DNA of 6,286 nt, from contig CANFFA010000151.1 of the NCBI GenBank assembly GCA_947445425.1, forward strand, positions 1-6,286. Reading direction: 5' to 3'. Below are positions 6,235-6,286 of the stretch, in pieces. Each line of letters opens with the position of its first letter. The first letter of the stretch is position 1. The notes beneath the pieces are model-generated. The model worked only from the letters and a program-made list of their open reading frames with translations, did no database searches and had not been told where the DNA came from. The position numbers and the translations under genes were made by a program. The stretch comes from Paludibacteraceae bacterium (lineage in GTDB: Bacteria; Bacteroidota; Bacteroidia; Bacteroidales; Paludibacteraceae).

Positions 6235-6286
6235 TTTTTTTTATTTATAAACTATTCAAAAATTGACAATTACCTTACTACTGTTA

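Noticed and set aside
6235..6286. Promoter for the rhamnosidase-isomerase operon
   Set aside because: The leader is AT-rich with TTG and TATA-like pieces, but no TAnnTTTG box paired with a -33 box at proper spacing. The true promoter may lie outside the window.

Overview
The window looks like chromosomal DNA of a member of the Bacteroidota. The indications are A-rich leaders without a Shine-Dalgarno sequence in front of the genes, a TAnnTTTG-type promoter box in front of a transposase, and protein families common in polysaccharide-degrading Bacteroidota. The assignment rests on style and family; there is no rRNA or other marker gene.

Layout. Positions 1-815 hold the 3' part of a decayed IS4-family insertion sequence on the + strand. 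The transposase C-terminal half is readable, but it is cut by the window edge, probably frameshifted near 114, and lacks a recognisable second catalytic Asp. About 828-2338 is an apparently intact IS110-family element (IS1111-like layout) on the - strand. Its transposase (1205-2284) has the DEDD residues and the C-terminal Transposase_20 region. A long non-coding tail of about 370 bp lies after the stop codon and contains several hairpins, where IS1111-type elements carry their guide (bridge/seek) RNA. Perfect 11-bp inverted repeats at 828-838 and 2328-2338 probably mark the subterminal ends. At the transposase 5' end, an 11-bp perfect inverted repeat (2281-2291 / 2339-2349) would bury the transposase start codon in a stem if transcription comes from outside the element.

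Positions 2391-6234 hold two genes on the - strand, transcribed toward the IS110 element: a secreted GH78 alpha-L-rhamnosidase (3868-6234), then 55 bp later an L-arabinose/L-fucose isomerase-like enzyme (2391-3812). They probably form an operon, or the tail of one, that removes terminal L-rhamnose or a similar sugar from glycans in the periplasm and converts a released aldose to a ketose in the cytoplasm. The isomerase substrate cannot be read from sequence alone. The IS110 element lies about 40 bp after the isomerase stop in the same orientation, so read-through from the sugar operon would enter it. The start-codon hairpin would protect against exactly that situation.

The most interesting part is the IS110 element: its structured non-coding tail (candidate guide RNA) and its start-codon-sequestering hairpin. 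Both are inferred by eye from sequence and have not been folded or searched computationally.
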